DNA of 8,474 nucleotides from Clostridia bacterium (lineage in GTDB: Bacteria; Bacillota; Clostridia; Christensenellales; Maliibacteriaceae): contig JAGBGW010000256.1 of assembly GCA_017935825.1 (NCBI GenBank), forward strand, positions 1 through 8,474, written 5' to 3'. A program made the position numbers and the translations under genes. This document shows positions 6,593-8,474 of the stretch, piece after piece; within the stretch, counting starts at the first letter, position 1; each line of letters starts with the position of its first letter. The notes under the pieces are model-generated. The model was given only the letters and a program-made list of their open reading frames with translations. It searched no databases and was not told the DNA's origin.

Positions 6593-6620
6593 ATTATAGC
6601 ACGTTTACAGGCAATAACAA
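6593..6620 (-). promoter_or_regulatory. Vegetative promoter for the galE-sortase operon
   Basis: On the minus strand a perfect -10 TATAAT (6598-6593) lies 16 bases after TTGTTA (6620-6615), a four-of-six match to TTGACA. The start would be near 6586, giving a leader of about 60 bases with an intact GGAGG site. Confidence 0.65.
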
Positions 6621-6672
6621 AAGAACAATTCAAAGGAAACTTGTGGGTTTTGGGCATCACATATGGTGCAAT

Positions 6673-6685
6673 CCCTTGCCAAGGG
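6673..6685. promoter_or_regulatory. Palindrome overlapping the -35 box, possible operator
   Basis: CCCTTGCCAAGGG is a perfect 6+6 inverted repeat around one base and covers the -35 box of the exonuclease promoter (6676-6681). It is bracketed by TGCA on both sides (6667-6670 and 6686-6689). Size, symmetry and position suit a dimeric repressor site; no regulator is encoded nearby. Confidence 0.35.
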
Positions 6686-6704
6686 TGCAAATTTTGTCTA
6701 TACT
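6676..6704 (+). promoter_or_regulatory. Vegetative promoter for the exonuclease gene
   Basis: TTGCCA (6676-6681) and TATACT (6699-6704) are separated by 17 bases; each differs from consensus by one base. Transcription would start near 6711, giving a leader of about 40 bases before the TTG start at 6753. Confidence 0.8.
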
Positions 6705-6752
6705 TATATTTCGGCGGCGTACAAAATGCCCCTTTTTTTAAGGAGTACCACA

Positions 6753-7589
6753 TTGAATTATATTGTCATAGATTTGGAATGGAACCAAAAGATTCACCGC
6801 GGCAGCATGCGTGCTTTGGGCGAGATCATTGAGATCGGCGCGGTGAAGATGAACGAGGATATGGAAATACTGGATGAACTTTGTATCGTCGTTCGTCCCA
6901 GTGTCTACAACGGCATGCATCCTCATGTGAAAAAAATCGTCCATCTGGATGAGGAGACCCTTGCAAACGGCGTCCTGTTTGAGGATGCGGCAAAGCAGCT
7001 TCGCGACTTTTGCGGCGAGGAGTTTTGTTTCTTAAGCTGGGGCGATGAGGATGCATCCATCCTGATGGAGAACCTTGCCTACTACGGTCTGGAACTTGAT
7101 TTTGCCAGCTACCACTACGATATGCAGCGCATCTACCGCCAGCAAAAAGAGACCGAGCCCGGTCAGAACCAGCGCGCCCTTGCCTGGTGTGTGGAAGCTC
7201 TGGGCATCGAGGCACAGGAGGGGGAATACCACAGCGCCCTGACCGATGCACGCTATGCGGCGCAGATCTTAAAGCACCTTGATATGGAGCGGGCGGCACG
7301 CGATAACAGCGGCAGATACTATCCCAATTCCCGCCAGATCCAGTCCCACTTTGCAAAGTTCCGCACCCATGCCCAGCAGGGGCAGGGACTTCCCACCTGC
7401 AAATTTTGCGGCAAACCTTCCCGTGTCATCCTTGACATGTTTTCCTTTACCGGCAACAGCATGATCGTCATTGCCCACTGCAAGGATCACGGCTACTTTT
7501 CTTCCATCTTTTCCCGCAAGCGTGTGCGCAAAAAGAATCCCAATGCGCTCAGGGGCACAGCTTCCAAACAGAATAAAAAGCAGGATTGA
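6753..7589 (+). CDS. DEDDh 3'-5' exonuclease-family protein with C-terminal Cys/His cluster
   Basis: The N-terminal domain (about 1-175) is an exonuclease of the DEDDh (DnaQ/KapD-like) family, which removes nucleotides from 3' ends using two metals. Visible residues are D7 and E9 (VIDLEW), the acidic WGDED segment (D98 or D100) and H160/D165 (HSALTDA). Residues 210-260 hold C216 and C219 (TCKFC) and C243 and H246 (HCKDHG), a possible zinc site, then a basic tail (255-278). The start chosen is TTG 6753, because AAGGAG (6740-6745) lies 7 bases before it and the family usually begins MNYIVxDLEW. An ATG 27 bases upstream has no ribosome binding site. The product has 278 residues and is cytosolic. 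It is divergent from galE with its own promoter. The substrate (RNA or DNA) is unknown; KapD of B. subtilis is linked to sporulation control, but that role should not be assumed here. Confidence 0.85.
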   Translation: MNYIVIDLEWNQKIHRGSMRALGEIIEIGAVKMNEDMEILDELCIVVRPSVYNGMHPHVKKIVHLDEETLANGVLFEDAAKQLRDFCGEEFCFLSWGDEDASILMENLAYYGLELDFASYHYDMQRIYRQQKETEPGQNQRALAWCVEALGIEAQEGEYHSALTDARYAAQILKHLDMERAARDNSGRYYPNSRQIQSHFAKFRTHAQQGQGLPTCKFCGKPSRVILDMFSFTGNSMIVIAHCKDHGYFSSIFSRKRVRKKNPNALRGTASKQNKKQD

Positions 7590-7603
7590 ACACCTGCTTT
7601 TTT
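7575..7603 (+). terminator. Intrinsic terminator overlapping the exonuclease stop codon
   Basis: AAAAAGCAGG (7575-7584) pairs with CCTGCTTTTT (7593-7602) around an 8-base loop, followed by further T. The stop TGA (7587-7589) lies in the loop, so the last codons form the left arm of the terminator. Confidence 0.85.
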
Positions 7604-7638
7604 ATTTGTATACAAAGCGTGCAAATTCCAGATTCTTA

Positions 7639-7667
7639 TTGACTTTTTGTGTAAAATTCAGTAATCT
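7639..7667 (+). promoter_or_regulatory. Vegetative promoter for the PfkB-family kinase gene
   Basis: TTGACT (7639-7644) and TAATCT (7662-7667) are separated by exactly 17 bases. It lies just after the exonuclease terminator. Transcription would begin near 7674, leaving a leader of about 67 bases. Confidence 0.75.
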
Positions 7668-7681
7668 TGTGGTAATAGCAG

Positions 7682-7712
7682 TATGATGCCCGGTAGTATG
7701 CGGCGTATCATA
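7682..7712 (+). other. Imperfect inverted repeat in the kinase leader
   Basis: TATGAT (7682-7687) pairs with ATCATA (7707-7712), extended inward by a G-T and a C-G pair, around a loop of about 15 bases. It lies within the predicted leader between the promoter and GGAGG (7731-7735). It could be a small leader hairpin or an operator; the evidence is thin. Confidence 0.2.
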
Positions 7713-7740
7713 GCATAACGGATGAATGATGGAGGATATT

Positions 7741-8474
7741 ATGGCAAAACTGCTTGCAATCGGCAACGGCACCGTGGATGTGCTGGTCAAGCCGATTAAT
7801 GAACTTGATTTTGAAATCGACTCCCACCAGCTTGATTCGCTTGTGATGTCCACCGGCGGCGATACCATGAACGTTACCGTCAACATGACCCGTCTTGGCA
7901 TGGATGTTGATATGATGGCTCTGGTTTCCGACGATACCTTCGGCAAGACCCTTACCAACCGCCTTGAACAGGTCGGCGCAGGCACCAAGCGCATCAAGGT
8001 CGTTCCCGGCTCCAAGGGTTCTGTTACTCTGGTCGTCATCAACGACGCAGGCGACCGTACCTTCTATAGCTTGAACGGCGCCATCAACAAGACCATTTCC
8101 GAAGAGGACATCGACTTCGATTGCTTCGGCGAATATGAGTTCCTGCTGTATAACAACGCTTTTGTGCTTCCCAATCTTCTTGGCAAGACCGCAGAGCGTA
8201 TCTTCAAGACCGCAAAAGAAGCAGGCTGCATCACCGCATCCGACGTAAGCTGGGACCGCGCAGGCAAGTGGCTTTGCGACGAAGGCCTCGGCCTTGCACT
8301 GCCCTACATCGATTACTTCATGCCCAGCTACGTGGAAGCAAAGGCCATGACCGGCAGCGACGATGTGGAAGAAATGGCACGCATCATGCTTGAAAAGGGC
8401 GCAAAGAACGTTGTCATCAAGCTTGGCGGCGACGGCTGCTACTTTGCTAATGCAGAGGAATCCTTCTACACCGG
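7741..8474 (+). CDS. PfkB-family carbohydrate kinase, 3'-truncated by window edge
   Basis: PfkB (ribokinase-like) enzymes phosphorylate sugars or nucleosides with ATP. ATG 7741 has GGAGG at 7731-7735 with 5 bases spacing. The 244 codons visible read MAKLLAIGNGTVDVLVKP, then the substrate-side signature STGGDTMNVTVNMTRLG (38-53, with GG39-40 and N44), the lid-type segment VSDDTFGKTL (62-71), and KLGGDGCYF (227-235), which matches the conserved strand-turn before the ATP site. The C-terminal DxxGAGD signature with the catalytic aspartate lies past the window end, so about 80 more residues are expected. It has its own promoter and is separated from the exonuclease by a terminator. The substrate (ribose, fructose, adenosine or other) cannot be decided. 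Confidence 0.9.
   Translation, partial: MAKLLAIGNGTVDVLVKPINELDFEIDSHQLDSLVMSTGGDTMNVTVNMTRLGMDVDMMALVSDDTFGKTLTNRLEQVGAGTKRIKVVPGSKGSVTLVVINDAGDRTFYSLNGAINKTISEEDIDFDCFGEYEFLLYNNAFVLPNLLGKTAERIFKTAKEAGCITASDVSWDRAGKWLCDEGLGLALPYIDYFMPSYVEAKAMTGSDDVEEMARIMLEKGAKNVVIKLGGDGCYFANAEESFYT

Noticed and set aside
6663..6752. Upstream extension of the exonuclease by 30 residues
   Set aside because: It would overlap the promoter (6676-6704), and AAGGAG sits 7 bases before TTG 6753, where the family's conserved N-terminus begins.
1..8474. tRNA, rRNA, insertion sequences and CRISPR arrays
   Set aside because: I saw no cloverleaf-like segment, rRNA-like stretch, transposase, terminal inverted repeats or regular repeat-spacer pattern. 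There is also no gene-free stretch longer than 300 bases; the longest gap is 225 bases (6528-6752).

Overview
The window looks like a chromosomal segment of a spore-forming, Gram-positive clostridial bacterium. The reasons are a SpoIID-type lytic transglycosylase facing a SpoIIQ-like LytM protein, strong GGAGG ribosome binding sites, a class B sortase, and frequent TTG/GTG-type starts. Most genes are moderately GC-rich (57% in one hand-counted 60-base line), which suggests the Oscillospirales/Ruminococcaceae side of Clostridia rather than low-GC Clostridium. Genus cannot be decided from the sequence.

Layout. (a) 1-316 is an AT-rich reading frame (about 34% GC by hand count over the first 300 bases), open at the window edge and unlike everything that follows; two hairpins come after it. 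(b) 411-2939 holds a divergent sporulation pair: spoIID-like on the minus strand and a spoIIQ-like M23/LytM gene on the plus strand, sharing a 123-base intergenic region with plausible sporulation-sigma promoters. (c) 3051-3866 encodes a xylose-isomerase-like TIM-barrel sugar isomerase/epimerase, ended by a strong bidirectional terminator. (d) 3914-6527 on the minus strand is a probable two-gene operon, galE followed by a class B sortase with a very long proline/glutamine/tyrosine-rich cytoplasmic tail. (e) 6753-7589 encodes a DEDDh exonuclease with a Cys/His-rich C-terminus, transcribed divergently from galE; both directions have good vegetative promoters. (f) From 7741 to the window end is the start of a PfkB-family sugar or nucleoside kinase with its own promoter.

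How the genes work together. SpoIID and SpoIIQ are the two forespore/mother-cell envelope proteins that drive and support engulfment, so their pairing makes sense, although here they are head to head. GalE supplies UDP-galactose (or the N-acetyl form) for surface glycans, and the sortase attaches proteins to the wall, so the galE-sortase operon looks like cell-surface assembly. The isomerase and PfkB kinase are sugar-metabolism genes of unknown substrate. Nothing in the window amounts to a clearly new system. The more unusual points are the matching proline-rich cytosolic tails on two unrelated envelope enzymes, the odd start site of the sortase, a missing catalytic histidine in the LytM protein, and the foreign-looking AT-rich frame at the left edge.
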